The notes: a model not told the origin generated them from the sequence alone. A stretch of DNA of 64,000 bases from Rugalucina vietnamica (GCA_964017185.1 OZ024874.1:53534856-53598855); one strand, 5' to 3'. Positions 38,267 to 48,665 are shown, counted from the first letter of the stretch. A program made the numbers and translations.

Positions 38267-38629
38267 ATGAGCTCAAACGTTGCAACGATGGGGTTTCGCC
38301 ACATGACATCCTCATCCACTGACAAAACTCAGGCAGAAGTGTCACGGACAACACACGCGCCGAAGTTAGTCCGGCACCACACCATTGGTCCCGGCGATAA
38401 TTTCAAGAAACTGTTTCTCAGACGGCCAACATCGCTTCCGGTAACGTCGACGAAAGTAGGCCCTCAGACAGACAATGATAGACCACGAACCACATCGGGT
38501 GAAGGACAAGCTAAAGGAACGGAAAAACAAAACCAAAGGATTCCAGTACTTGGGCCAACGAGACAACAAACTAGGCTCTATCTGAGAAGCCGTAGGGAGA
38601 GAAACAGGTATAGTTCTAGCAATTCTTAA
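38267..38629 (+). CDS. Possible terminal coding exon, unknown basic protein
   Basis: A 120-codon frame from ATG at 38267, or a longer exon entering after the splice-acceptor-like CTACAGACAG at 38247-38256, to the TAA ending at 38629. It is richer in GC than its flanks and outside every repeat I recognise. The product is hydrophilic, rich in Arg, Ser, Thr, Gln and Pro, with a basic C-terminal tail (RSRRERNRYSSS) and a stretch HHTIGPGDNFKKLF. It has no predicted membrane segment and no domain I recognise. AATAAA signals occur downstream near 38949. It could be the last exon of a host gene whose other exons are elsewhere, or chance. I assign no function. Confidence 0.3.
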   Translation: MSSNVATMGFRHMTSSSTDKTQAEVSRTTHAPKLVRHHTIGPGDNFKKLFLRRPTSLPVTSTKVGPQTDNDRPRTTSGEGQAKGTEKQNQRIPVLGPTRQQTRLYLRSRRERNRYSSSNS

Positions 38630-38639
38630 AAAGACACAG

Positions 38640-39075
38640 GTTTATATATATTATTCCTGTCACACCTACTAATTTTATGTTGTCTATCTCAGTGCCGTAT
38701 ATTGTCTCATGTCATCCATCCCCAGTTTAGCATATTTATATAAATGATTCATTCATGGGGCTGGCTAAAGATATTTCTGGATATGGGGATATGGGATATA
38801 GACCCGTATTGAATAACATAACCAAGACCCATTCATGTACATCGACAAGTATGTTGCAAGAACAAACTTCTTTTCATTCAATATGATTTCTTTCTTTCTC
38901 TGTTTCTTTTATCTTAGAAAAAAATCAGAACTATATTTGAAATGTAATGAATAAAATGAAACTAGACTAAAACACAGAAGCCCTAGAGAAATTAAAAGCA
39001 AATATTTGAGTACTGTGACTTCCGGTTAATACCCTATCTAAACATCAACATTTAGAATGAATAACTAATATAGTG
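38640..39075. other. AT-rich sequence, no feature seen
   Basis: It holds AATAAA near 38949, a candidate polyadenylation signal for the frame upstream. Nothing else is supported. Confidence 0.4.
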
Positions 39076-39077
39076 TA

Positions 39078-39745
39078 CGAAGGTACAAGTAGGTAAAGAT
39101 CAGGAAAAGGCGCAATCAGAAAAAGATTCCCACTCCAAAAACCGAGGTGGGAAAAAACCAAACTAACAATCAGGTACTTATACCATGAAAACATTTCGTA
39201 AGCCGAACGAGCAGCTATTTTCCCAATAGGTGGCCACTCAGTTACTTTAACTTAACTAAAAATATGCAAACATACATAAGGCGCCAACAGCACAAAAATA
39301 TATTGAACACCAAGACATAAAACAAAAATAACCACCACAGAAGTATCGACTTGGAACGATCAGTAACACAAAGTTACTGGCGGGTTTAAATCGATTATAC
39401 ATGGCCATAATCTCACCCTTAGCTTCTGCAGTGGTTCATAACATTTAGTTAGTTCTTCGGTCCGCGTGGTGAATCTCTAACTAGTCAATGAATCATCAAG
39501 AACAAGCAAATAAATCATGATCAACATCCTGATGAATCAAAAACCAGGACTCACAGATTGAGTAAGCTGCCCGACGATGGAGATCCCTGGGCGCCGAATA
39601 ACTTTCTAACTCCGGAGCAAAAGAAAAACATCAGTTGGACCCCGGTGGGCCAAGCAACAGACAAGAAGCTCCGGCCCCAACCAACTAAAATGAATAGCTT
39701 TAAGTCGGGGCCATCATAGAGTCTGACGCCCGACCCACCGGCGTG
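39078..39745 (+). repeat. Dispersed repeat family X, copy C (most complete)
   Basis: Begins GAAGGTACAAGTAGGTAAAG, followed by ATTCCCACTCCAAAAACCGA and the shared landmarks of the other copies. It ends past TCATAGAGTCTGACGCC. Its 3' part keeps a plus-strand coding-like stretch (39558-39716) reading LSKLPDDGDPWAPNN, then LTPEQKKN and SWTPVGQAT, shared with copy D. I do not recognise the protein. The minus-strand 65-codon frame here is a shadow. No terminal repeats or target duplication are seen. Confidence 0.85.
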
Positions 39746-39799
39746 CAATTAAAGAAGGCAGCATAGCTATCAACCGTGATTGCGTTAAAAAGTGGACCA

Positions 39800-40235
39800 A
39801 TAATAGACATTTTTCACTTTTGAACGTAAATTTTGCTGGCGCTTGCGGTTACGACTTTGTGTGTGATGGGCAATGACTCGTGAGGGTATATTTGAGACGA
39901 AGGCAAGGGGCGATATGAAGAATTACTTAGTCAAAACTACCAACAGCCCACCGGAGGTGTATTAAATGAGACACGCAAAAGTCCAGGACGCCTAGCTGAA
40001 TAGTTCAGTCGGTAGAGTGTAAGACATAGAATCGAAAGGTCCTGGGTTCGAGTCCGGATAGGACAAAATTAGTTTTCCTTTTCTTTGTTTCTTCCTTTTT
40101 TTCGCACCTGTGACAATAAAGCTTAGAAAATTAAAAAGAAATGAAAAAAAGGAAAAAAGAAAATAATATTTTATCTATTGGCAAATGCAAGAATCACAAA
40201 ATATTTTATCTATTGGCAAATGCAAGAATCACAAA
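39800..40235 (+). mobile_element. tRNA-like SINE or composite repeat (family Z), copy 1
   Basis: Shares with the inverted copy at 53468-53851 the words GACATTTTTCACTTTTGAAC, GAAGAATTACTTAGTCAAAA and a tRNA-like stretch at about 39999-40075. That stretch carries an A-box-like AGTTCAGTCGGTAGAGTG and a B-box-like GGGTTCGAGTCC. A T/C-rich tail and GGCAAATGCAAGAATCA end the element. The last 35 bases are tandemly duplicated (40166-40200 and 40201-40235). The tRNA-like part does not fold into a convincing functional tRNA, so it is a SINE head rather than a gene. Confidence 0.7.
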
Positions 40236-40479
40236 ATTCACTGCTGCATTTAATACTAAAATCGTAAGTTTCTGGAATAAACTGTCTAGTGAGAAGGCAG
40301 ACCGCATGTATAGGTTTTTTTTATAGGTCTTGTTGATTTTTCACCCATTGAAGCCGAGAACTCGATCGTCATTTTCGGCAGAAGAACGGATCAGCGACCG
40401 ATCCTAACGTCAACATTTATTTCCTGTGTCGTGCGAAGACTAGTGTGTATGCTAGCGTTGCACGATCTTGATGGAAAAT

Positions 40480-40548
40480 CTAAAAATGAGAAGAAAACTC
40501 GAAAGTCAGCTTGGCGTCTTTATTGTGAGTTGTACCTTCAGTAATATG
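40480..40548 (-). repeat. LTR 69-bp direct repeat, first copy (left LTR)
   Basis: Identical to 41223-41291, 743 bases away in the same LTR; both copies recur in the right LTR. Each contains minus-strand AATAAA (40519-40524 and 41262-41267) in TCACAATAAAGACGCC, a likely polyadenylation signal. Duplicating it gives the LTR two possible R/U5 borders. Confidence 0.9.
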
Positions 40549-40975
40549 TCTGAACAATTACATGCAGCATAACATGGCAACAACAATATAATCTAAACTT
40601 ATCAATATAAATTTTAAATATTATCTTACTGTAAAACGTCTCGCTTTATTCTTTCTTTAAAATACCTGTAACTTACATTGCATTATGCATTTTTATCAAG
40701 AGTAAAATTCACTTTGAAACAGAATCTTACAATGTTTTCGAATTCTATGTTAATCCGAAACGAAATCAAAAGTAACCTTTTAACTAAAACAGATTAACAA
40801 TAATATTCCTTAAATTACATTTACATTATCATGTTGTCACGTACATGTTTCCAAAATCCACGTTATTGCATAAAAACAATTTGTTACTATGAAAAATAAT
40901 ACATATAGATTATTTAAAAATTGAGAATTTGTTTTGCCTGAAGCTTATTTTTGTTATAACTAACTAATGTTACTA

Positions 40976-41043
40976 GCAATCGAAAACGCTGTGCGAAACG
41001 GTTCTAACCCGCGTTTGCCGGATTAATTAGCGTTTTCGATCGC
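40976..41043. repeat. Hairpin in LTR
   Basis: Arms GCAATCGAAAACGCT and AGCGTTTTCGATCGC pair with one mismatch around a 38-base loop. The same structure is in the right LTR. Its role is unknown; it may be regulatory or a relic of a small insertion. Confidence 0.85.
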
Positions 41044-41923
41044 TGCCCAATTTTCCTATATTTACATATAATGTATGCACAGATTAAGCCGTACAAGAGT
41101 ATCATTCATTGGTAAAGATAACCAAATTAACATTTTGTCCTACAGTTAAATGAATACATAGAAGCTATAAAACAAACATTAATGCATTAAGTAAAACAGA
41201 CAAAAATGAATAAAATTCTTACCTAAAAATGAGAAGAAAACTCGAAAGTCAGCTTGGCGTCTTTATTGTGAGTTGTACCTTCAGTAATATGACTGAAAGG
41301 CGACCACCAAGCTGTTTTAAAGGATTCCCGGACCTTACTTGCACATGCGACCGTGCCAATCAAACGGACGTTTACAAAACGTGCCGACCAATCGAATCTT
41401 TTCTCTCATCTATAGGAAGAAATCTAACAGCCCTACAGGGGTATCCTTTGAAGTTGTAAACTGATATAATTTTATTTAACTTGATTTTCCTGGTTGCTAC
41501 GACATTTTTATTGCTTTTGTGTTCGCCACGAAATCCAATTTCTTACATCAAACCATGTATTTAATTTTGAATACTTTTATTGCTTCCAAACATACGAATG
41601 CGTAATATGACAGCATATAACGCATCTCAGGCTTATGCTAATTTATCAAGGTGCAATTTTCTGTCTTTCTTAGATTAAGTTGTACAATATTAGGTAAAGA
41701 TAGAGTGTCTAGCCTGTAGCAAGTACAATTAAGCTGTTGTTCCCAATATCTAAAGTAACTATAATAAATGTGCCCATGCACTTCATGTCTTTGTCGAAAA
41801 TTGCCTTTGTTACAAACTTTTTATCAAAATCGAAAAACTATTTTAATTTGAAAAACGCGAATTCTATATCAAAACATGTAGATGTATAAGACATCTAAAT
41901 GACAAAATTTGTCTCTCATGACA

Positions 41924-41936
41924 CCATCCCCTCAGC
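41924..41936 (-). other. Polypurine tract
   Basis: On the minus strand GCTGAGGGGATGG lies directly before the 3' LTR, which is where the plus-strand primer of an LTR element is expected. Confidence 0.75.
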
Positions 41937-42140
41937 TAATTTTACTTCATTCCTATGAAGTGATTTAAAGACGAGATAGCCTTTCGCTTATTTTAACATG
42001 ATTTTGTTTTACCTGCTACAGTTTTTATTGCTAATTAAATTGACATTGCGACGAAATGAAACTTGATTACAATTGCATCAATTTACCGCTTACTATAACA
42101 TAGTTAAATAGACATGTTATAACTTTTTTTTCTTTAAGCA
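41937..42140 (-). other. Non-coding tail between integrase and 3' LTR
   Basis: About 200 AT-rich bases with no open frame. The integrase C-terminal region expected here is missing, so this may be what remains after an internal deletion. Confidence 0.5.
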
Positions 42141-43658
42141 TTATGACATAAGAGCTACTGGCAGATATAGTGGCCAATCTTTTTGATGTTTGCTGACATA
42201 ACTACGAAGAATTTGTCCTATATTTGCATTTTGGCGTTCTACTGCCCCATTACAGGCCGGTCGATACGATGACGTCGTATGACGTGCTACCTGATAGATC
42301 TCGCAAATTGCACTTATCAATTTGGATAGAAGGTTAGCTCCCCTGTCTGTGACAATAGAAATTGGCGGTCCATACCTACAGAAGATCTCATCATGCAAAA
42401 TTTTGGCAATTTCTTCCGCAGATTGTGTGCGCAACGGAAATGCTTCTACCCATTTTGACGTGCTGTCCACTGCTACCAAAATGCATTCATACCCCTCAGT
42501 AGATTTGGTTAATGGGCCAATTATATCTACATGCATACGACCAAAAACGTCAGCGACTGGAAGTGGATTGAGAGGTGGGGCTTTCGCGTCGGGGTTGCGT
42601 TTCGTTCTTTGACAAATGTCGCAAGATTTGACGTACATTGCTATGTCATTGTACATACGAGGCCAATAATATCTTCCATGTATAAGAGCATGAGTGCGTT
42701 TTATTCCTTGATGACCATTTTCGTCGTGATAAGCCTTTAAAAGCTTTTGTCTTTGAACTCTCGGGAGTGCAATTTGTATTGTGAAATTGTATTCTGTCGG
42801 CTTTTTCTTCAACCGCGGCTGATATAAATGCACAAGAATGTCATCTTGAATTTCGTACCAATCTTTCTCGAACATGATTCGACGTGCTTGTTTGTCATCC
42901 TCCGGAAGTTCACCTGTTGCAAGATACTTGTACATGTCCTTGAAATCTGGGCATACCTTTTGTTGTTGTGGTAACTGGCATTTGTCTGCTAATGCGGCTT
43001 GCTCTGTGTCCCCTATAGTTTCCTGTCTATTATCGTCTTCCGGTTCATCTACACTGGATACAGGAATAACTGTTTCGTATTCGAATGTAACCTGTAGGCT
43101 TTCTTCTTGTACGGTTTGATCAGTCTGTTCTATGGCGGACATGTTGCTGGCATGGTACAATGCATCATTCTGCTGTGTGTAGCATGGGCTTCCCGCTGTG
43201 GTTGGTTGTTCGGGACTTATGCATGATGTGGCTGTACTTACCATACTTTTAGTAGGATTTTCGCATGGTTCGGCTTGGTTTTCGTCTTTTTTCGTCATGG
43301 TAACACCTGGATTTGCTGGGTCCGTGCATGGCTCTGCATTCGTCAAACATGGTGTTGTTGGCTTTAGATTCGTATCCGACATGTTGATACATGTGCCTTC
43401 TTCCACTTCCGCTTCTGTTAGGCGTGACAGTGCATCGGCCTGATTCTGTTCCCCTTTTCGGTAAACTATTTTGTAGTTGAAACCTTGTAGAAAAAGGGCC
43501 CACCTAGCTAATCTGCTATTTGACGAATTTGTCATTGTTTTCAGCGAAGCAAGTGCCTTGTGGTCAGTGACTATGGTAAACGGAATATCTGTTGCCAGAT
43601 AGTGTTTATATGCTTTTACCCCTTCTACGACAGCTAAACATTCTAGCTCAGAAATGGT
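42141..43658 (-). pseudogene. pol: pol 3' part: RNase H C-terminal half and integrase (truncated)
   Basis: This continues the pol frame after the TAA at 43659-43661; the first ATG gives a 464-residue frame from 43535. The RNase H end is recognised by TDHKALASL just downstream of the stop and by YRKGEQNQADALSR. A low-complexity acidic spacer follows (about residues 50-190). Then comes the integrase HHCC zinc-binding motif (H-x3-H in HDENGHQG, then CDIC), and the core with Asp337 (HVDII), Asp397 (VTDRG) and Glu433 (AVERQ), an exact DD35E spacing. Integrase inserts the cDNA into host DNA. The frame stops at residue 464 just past the core helix, so the usual end of the core and the C-terminal DNA-binding domain are absent. 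Confidence 0.9.
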
Positions 43659-45776
43659 TTAATTTCGTTCGGCACCATGCAAAGCTCTACCACTATATTC
43701 AATGACATGTTCTTTCTTATCGCCCCCTATTTGTCCTAGGATGTAGCCTAAACCAGATAACGAAGCATCGCATGTCAGTATCATTTCTGAAGACATGTCA
43801 GGAAATGCAAGTACAGGTGCACTCGTAAGAGCTAATTTTAATTTATCCAGTGACTTTTGACAATCTTCGGACCAAACAAATTTGTTGTTTTTCTTAAGCA
43901 GACTGAACAGTGGTGAACATATTTGGCTATATTGTGGAATGAACTTTTTGTAGAAGCCAGTGAGACCAAGTAGACTTTTCACGCCTTTTGCATTTTTAGG
44001 TGCTTTTAAAGTTACTATTTTCTCAACCTTTCTGGGATCAGCTTCCACCCCGTCCTTACTGAGTATAAAACCTAGGTAGTGCAGTCTTTCTTTGGCGAAA
44101 AAACATTTCTTTGGAGAAAGCTTAAGTCCGGCATCACGAAGACGCTTGAAAACTTCTTCCAAATGTGACAAATGGTCTTCAAATGAAGATGAAAATATGA
44201 TTATGTCATCTACATAACACAATACGTATTTCCATGCAATGTTTCTAAGTAATTTCATCATAAGCATTTGGAACGTCGCAGTTGCCCCGGAAAGACCGAA
44301 TGCCATGGTTTGGAACTCATATATGCCGTCATATGTAATAAAAGCTGCGAGTTTTTTGCTTTTCTCTTCTAACGGGACTTGCCAAAATGCTTTCCCCATG
44401 TCAAGTGATGTGAAATATTGCGCTTTCGCTTCTCCTATGGCATCAAATATGTCATTAAGCCTTGGAATCGGATATGCTTGCGGTTTGGTTACTTTGTTTA
44501 GTTTTCTGTAGTCAACTGCAAACCTGTATTCATTTGATCCTGATTTTCGTACTAAAACAACAGGCGAATGCCAATCTGAGTTACTTTCTTTTACCGTACC
44601 GGTTTCTAATAGCGGTTTCAATATTTTCTCTGTTTCTCTGCGCATTTTAGGATTTTGTTTATAAAATGGCATACGGACTGGTGTTGCGTTTTCTTGCAGT
44701 TCTATTTTGTGTTCTTGCAAGTGAGTACGACCAATATCGTATGGCCCACGTGAGAAAATGTCAGAGTTTTTGTGAAGTAACTTGAGAAGACAGTCCCTTT
44801 GTTCAGGTGAAAGTGTAGAATCATTCAAATTGAAATTTAAATTTTCGTCATGCTCAATGTTTTGTGTCGACATTTTACACTGATTTTCTGTTTGGTATGT
44901 GTTTTTATCATCTAAACAAAATACATGCTCCTCATCTATTTCTGAAACTGTAGCCAAAATAGTGTTATTTTTCCAGAAAATGTTTTTATCAGTGGGATTA
45001 GCTAGCCTTAACACTGCTTTTCCGTTTTTGATTTTGACTAAACATCTAGCACCCATTACATTACGTTTGACCAAGTCAGGCAATGGCTCAAGGAGAATTT
45101 GTTTTTCGTTTCCTACTCTTGCAATTTTCACCTGTATGTCAACTTCTGAGTTTGCTTTTAAAACAACGGGTTTGCATGTGCGTGCATAAGCTGTACATGT
45201 ACGCAGTTGGCAGACATATACCTCAGGCCCATAAATGTGCATTTGCTTTGATTTTATATCTAAGACTATATTGTGCGTTTCCATGAAATCTAATCCTAAG
45301 ATTATTGAATGGTGCAAGTCTTTAATGACATAAAAATGAAATTTTAGACCTATTTTTCCCACAAATATGTCAAGTGATACTTTGCCAGTTACGGCATGAT
45401 GTGTGCCGCCAACCCCTACTATTGATTTGATGTTGCAGTCCGTAAGGGATATGCTTTCATTTGCAAATGCTGTGTTTAAAAATGCCTCACTCACGCATGA
45501 AATTGAAGCTCCAGAGTCACATAATGCGAAAGTTTTATGATCATTTACCCATGTTGCGACCGTATTCTTTATCATTGGGGTGGTAAAATTCGCGCAAACG
45601 TATTCTGAATTTGTTTGTGTTTCCGCCTTGTTATCCCTACTTTGATTGACATGTTTACTGTTTTTATTGTCGTTACGTGTAGGTGCGTAATTGTTTTGTA
45701 TGTGAACCTTATTGCTTTTTGTGCAACTACCATTGTGCCCCTCTACTGGTTCGCACCGGCAGACGGGCGCGAATCC
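43659..45776 (-). pseudogene. pol: pol 5' part: protease, reverse transcriptase, RNase H N-terminal half
   Basis: An open frame runs from just after the gag TAG; the first ATG is at 45575 and gives 638 residues. Counting from that ATG, the aspartic protease active site is CDSGAS (Asp20) with ILGLDFM near residue 95. Reverse transcriptase follows with the VDYRKLN, TSLDMGKAFWQ and YVDD (454-457) motifs. RNase H then begins with TCDASLSGLGY near residue 600. The protein would process the polyprotein and copy element RNA into cDNA. The frame ends at an in-frame TAA inside RNase H, where family members have a tyrosine codon, and the same frame continues beyond it. No frameshift is seen. Sequence upstream of the ATG in the same frame is open back to gag. 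Confidence 0.93.
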
Positions 45777-46817
45777 CTATGCATGATTCATATTTTGATT
45801 CTGACTGTTTCTTACTGACCTACAAACTGACTGAAAATGGTTAGGCTTTCTACATTTGTGGCATATTTTACCCATTGCAATACAAGATCTAATATTATAA
45901 CAGAACTTACTATTGCATCTTGAGCACGGTGTCTCCCTCGGCTGTTTGGTCTCTGTCTTGTTTCTGGTGTCTGTCGACTGGCTGGTTCCGGCTTTCATCA
46001 TATTGACTTCTGTTCTGAGGTCCGTTAATGCAGCCGTCATTAACTGCAATTTCGACATCAGCTCTGACGTGACGTCGACGTCCGCGCTGTTGACCGTCGA
46101 GGTAGATCTCGTCTGTTGTCTACTCGCTAGTCGACGTACGTCGTCCAGTGTTTGAGGTCCGTGCGTGCTGATCGCACATCCTACTGCTTGCTCAAGCCCG
46201 TTTAAAGCAATTTGCACTATAATGTTCTGCCCCAGTTCTTGTTTAAATGCTTCCTTTTCCAGTCTGTTCAAGAAATCATTTATCGATTCTCCTGTTTGTT
46301 GTTTCATCGAGAAAATTGTCATGTCAACAGTTTTTTCTCTCTTAAATTTAGCAATTAGTGCTGTTTTCAGTGCATCTAGTGTTTCTGGTGGCGTTTCAAG
46401 AGATTCAAACCAGCATCTAGCTTGCCCTGCCAAATGCCACCCAAGGGCGGACAATGCCTGTTCATCATTTGTCTTCGTACATTTTTGCCATTGCTCAAAT
46501 CTTTTGATATACGAGTCGACGTTCATAGTCCCATCGCCTTGAAACAGTTCTAGTTTAAAGTTATTATACGACATACTAGTATTTTGACTCACTGTTGGTT
46601 GTTGTACTGGTTCTACCTGTTGTTGCTGTCCTTGTTGCTCCGGTTGTTGCACTGGTTGTACCTGCTGTTGCTGCTCTTGCCCCTCCAGTTGTTGCACTAG
46701 TTCTGCTTGTTGTTGTTGTTGTTGTTGTTGTTGCTGCTGCTGCTGCTGCTGTTGCTGTTGCTCCTCAGGAACCGGTCCCTGCGATCGTAGGCCGTAGTTT
46801 GCCGGTCCTGCTGGCAT
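45777..46817 (-). CDS. gag: gag-like nucleocapsid/capsid protein
   Basis: A 346-residue frame starting at ATG 46817. It begins with a polyglutamine tract of about 18 residues and Gln-rich repeats (to about residue 85), encoded by a CAG/CAA repeat. A retrotransposon capsid domain follows (about 95-250, with FKREKTVDMTIFSMKQ and ESINDFLNRLEKEA). At the C-terminus there are cysteine clusters, a CSRC...C motif and a canonical CCHC zinc knuckle CHKCRKPNHFQSVC that binds RNA. Gag would assemble the particle. It ends with TAG at 45777-45779 and pol follows in the same frame, so pol would need readthrough or this TAG is a mutation of an originally fused frame. Confidence 0.92.
   Translation of the reverse strand: MPAGPANYGLRSQGPVPEEQQQQQQQQQQQQQQQQQQAELVQQLEGQEQQQQVQPVQQPEQQGQQQQVEPVQQPTVSQNTSMSYNNFKLELFQGDGTMNVDSYIKRFEQWQKCTKTNDEQALSALGWHLAGQARCWFESLETPPETLDALKTALIAKFKREKTVDMTIFSMKQQTGESINDFLNRLEKEAFKQELGQNIIVQIALNGLEQAVGCAISTHGPQTLDDVRRLASRQQTRSTSTVNSADVDVTSELMSKLQLMTAALTDLRTEVNMMKAGTSQSTDTRNKTETKQPRETPCSRCNSKFCYNIRSCIAMGKICHKCRKPNHFQSVCRSVRNSQNQNMNHA
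46706..46762 (-). repeat. (CAG/CAA)n repeat coding polyglutamine in gag
   Basis: Plus-strand TTG and CTG triplets, about 18 in a row, flanked by further Gln-rich imperfect 60-90-base repeats to about 46600. Triplet runs of this type change length easily. Confidence 0.9.
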
Positions 46818-46857
46818 TTAGGGAATCTCGCTTAGCTTTGTGAGAACACCGTACCGA

Positions 46858-46875
46858 CCGTAGACTCTGTCACCA
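46858..46875 (-). other. Candidate primer-binding site
   Basis: Minus-strand TGGTGACAGAGTCTACGG begins two bases inside the 5' LTR, the position and TGG start expected for a tRNA primer site. I cannot match it to a particular tRNA. Confidence 0.5.
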
Positions 46876-46877
46876 CG

Positions 46878-48374
46878 TGTCGTGCGAAGACTAGTGTGTA
46901 TGCTAGCGTTGCACGATCTTGATGGAAAATCTAAAAATGAGAAGAAAACTCGAAAGTCAGCTTGGCGTCTTTATTGTGAGTTGTACCTTCAGTAATATGT
47001 CTGAACAATTACATGCAGCATAACATGGCAACAACAATATAATCTAAACTTATCAATATAAATTTTAAATATTATCTTACTGTAAAACGTCTCGCTTTAT
47101 TCTTTCTTTAAAATACCTGTAACTTACATTGCATTATGCATTTTTATCAAGAGTAAAATTCACTTTGAAACAGAATCTTACAATGTTTTCGAATTCTATG
47201 TTAATCCGAAACGAAATCAAAAGTAACCTTTTAACTAAAACAGATTAACAATAATATTCCTTAAATTACATTTACATTATCATGTTGTCACGTACATGTT
47301 TCCAAAATCCACGTTATTGCATAAAAACAATTTGTTACTATGAAAAATAATACATATAGATTATTTAAAAATTGAGAATTTGTTTTGCCTGAAGCTTATT
47401 TTTGTTATAACTAACTAATGTTACTAGCAATCGAAAACGCTGTGCGAAACGGTTCTAACCCGCGTTTGCCGGATTAATTAGCGTTTTCGATCGCTGCCCA
47501 ATTTTCCTATATTTACATATAATGTATGCACAGATTAAGCCGTACAAGAGTATCATTCATTGGTAAAGATAACCAAATTAACATTTTGTCCTACAGTTAA
47601 ATGAATACATAGAAGCTATAAAACAAACATTAATGCATTAAGTAAAACAGACAAAAATGAATAAAATTCTTACCTAAAAATGAGAAGAAAACTCGAAAGT
47701 CAGCTTGGCGTCTTTATTGTGAGTTGTACCTTCAGTAATATGACTGAAAGGCGACCACCAAGCTGTTTTAAAGGATTCCCGGACCTTACTTGCACATGCG
47801 ACCGTGCCAATCAAACGGACGTTTACAAAACGTGCCGACCAATCGAATCTTTTCTCTCATCTATAGGAAGAAATCTAACAGCCCTACAGGGGTATCCTTT
47901 GAAGTTGTAAACTGATATAATTTTATTTAACTTGATTTTCCTGGTTGCTACGACATTTTTATTGCTTTTGTGTTCGCCACGAAATCCAATTTCTTACATC
48001 AAACCATGTATTTAATTTTGAATACTTTTATTGCTTCCAAACATACGAATGCGTAATATGACAGCATATAACGCATCTCAGGCTTATGCTAATTTATCAA
48101 GGTGCAATTTTCTGTCTTTCTTAGATTAAGTTGTACAATATTAGGTAAAGATAGAGTGTCTAGCCTGTAGCAAGTACAATTAAGCTGTTGTTCCCAATAT
48201 CTAAAGTAACTATAATAAATGTGCCCATGCACTTCATGTCTTTGTCGAAAATTGCCTTTGTTACAAACTTTTTATCAAAATCGAAAAACTATTTTAATTT
48301 GAAAAACGCGAATTCTATATCAAAACATGTAGATGTATAAGACATCTAAATGACAAAATTTGTCTCTCATGACA
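46878..48374 (-). repeat. 5' LTR (right copy)
   Basis: 1497 bases, reading the same as the left LTR base for base in a line-by-line visual comparison. It contains the same 69-base direct repeats, hairpin and antisense 76-codon frame (47680-47910). As the 5' LTR of a minus-strand element it should hold the promoter; I do not assign a TATA box with confidence. Confidence 0.96.
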
Positions 48375-48430
48375 CCTGACTGGCTGGTACAGATAATGTG
48401 GATAGGATAAGCTGACTAAAAAATACGCAA

Positions 48431-48665
48431 GCGTCCCCCGTGGCCGAGCAGTTAAGAGCACTGTTTCATAATCACTTAATTATCTCACCGTTGTGTCTGG
48501 TGTGAGTTCGAGACCCACAATGGCCACATGTGAGACAGGCCAAGTTCTGCTTGCGGGTGTGCCAGGCGGTTTTTCTCGGGCTACTCCCGTTTTCGCCCCA
48601 CCTACTTTCACATGAGCTGAAATAATCTTGAAAGAGACGTAAAACTGAATTTTAACAAATACACA
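48431..48665 (+). mobile_element. tRNA-derived SINE (family S1), copy 1
   Basis: The head is tRNA-like, with the A box TGGCCGAGCAGTTAAGAG and the B box GAGTTCGAGACCC. The body carries CAAGTTCTGCTTGCGGGTGT, then GGTTTTTCTCGGGCTACTCC, a domain of the kind seen in many invertebrate tRNA-SINEs, and AATAATCTTGAAAGAGACG. It lies 56 bases past the retrotransposon. A diverged inverted copy is at 49505-49660. Confidence 0.8.

Larger units (their letters stand above)
40427..41923 (-). repeat. 3' LTR (left copy)
   Basis: 1497 bases beginning TGTCGTG and ending CATGACA on the plus strand, which gives a seven-base imperfect inverted terminal repeat with TG...CA ends. It reads the same as 46878-48374 throughout. 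It contains a 69-base internal direct repeat, each copy holding a minus-strand AATAAA, and a 15-base-arm hairpin at 40976-41043. A 76-codon frame on the plus strand (41229-41459) is antisense to the element, starts inside the direct repeat and has no recognisable domain. Confidence 0.96.
40423..48378 (-). mobile_element. Ty3/gypsy-like LTR retrotransposon insertion, full span
   Basis: A complete insertion transcribed on the minus strand, 7948 bp between and excluding the 4-bp target duplications. The duplications are CCTG at 40423-40426 and 48375-48378. The LTRs are 1497 bp each and look identical. The internal part is gag, protease, reverse transcriptase, RNase H and integrase, in that order. 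The order RT-RNase H-integrase and the YVDD and HHCC/DD35E motifs place it in Ty3/gypsy. It inserted recently, because the LTRs have not diverged, yet its coding frame has two stops and a truncated integrase. There is no envelope-like frame. Confidence 0.95.

Noticed and set aside
39999-40075. Functional tRNA gene
   Set aside because: It has A-box and B-box-like words, but the acceptor and T stems do not pair properly and it lies inside a dispersed repeat with a second copy at 53572.
41229-41459. 76-codon LTR frame (also 47680-47910) as an accessory gene
   Set aside because: It is antisense to the element, starts inside the 69-base direct repeat and has no recognisable domain.
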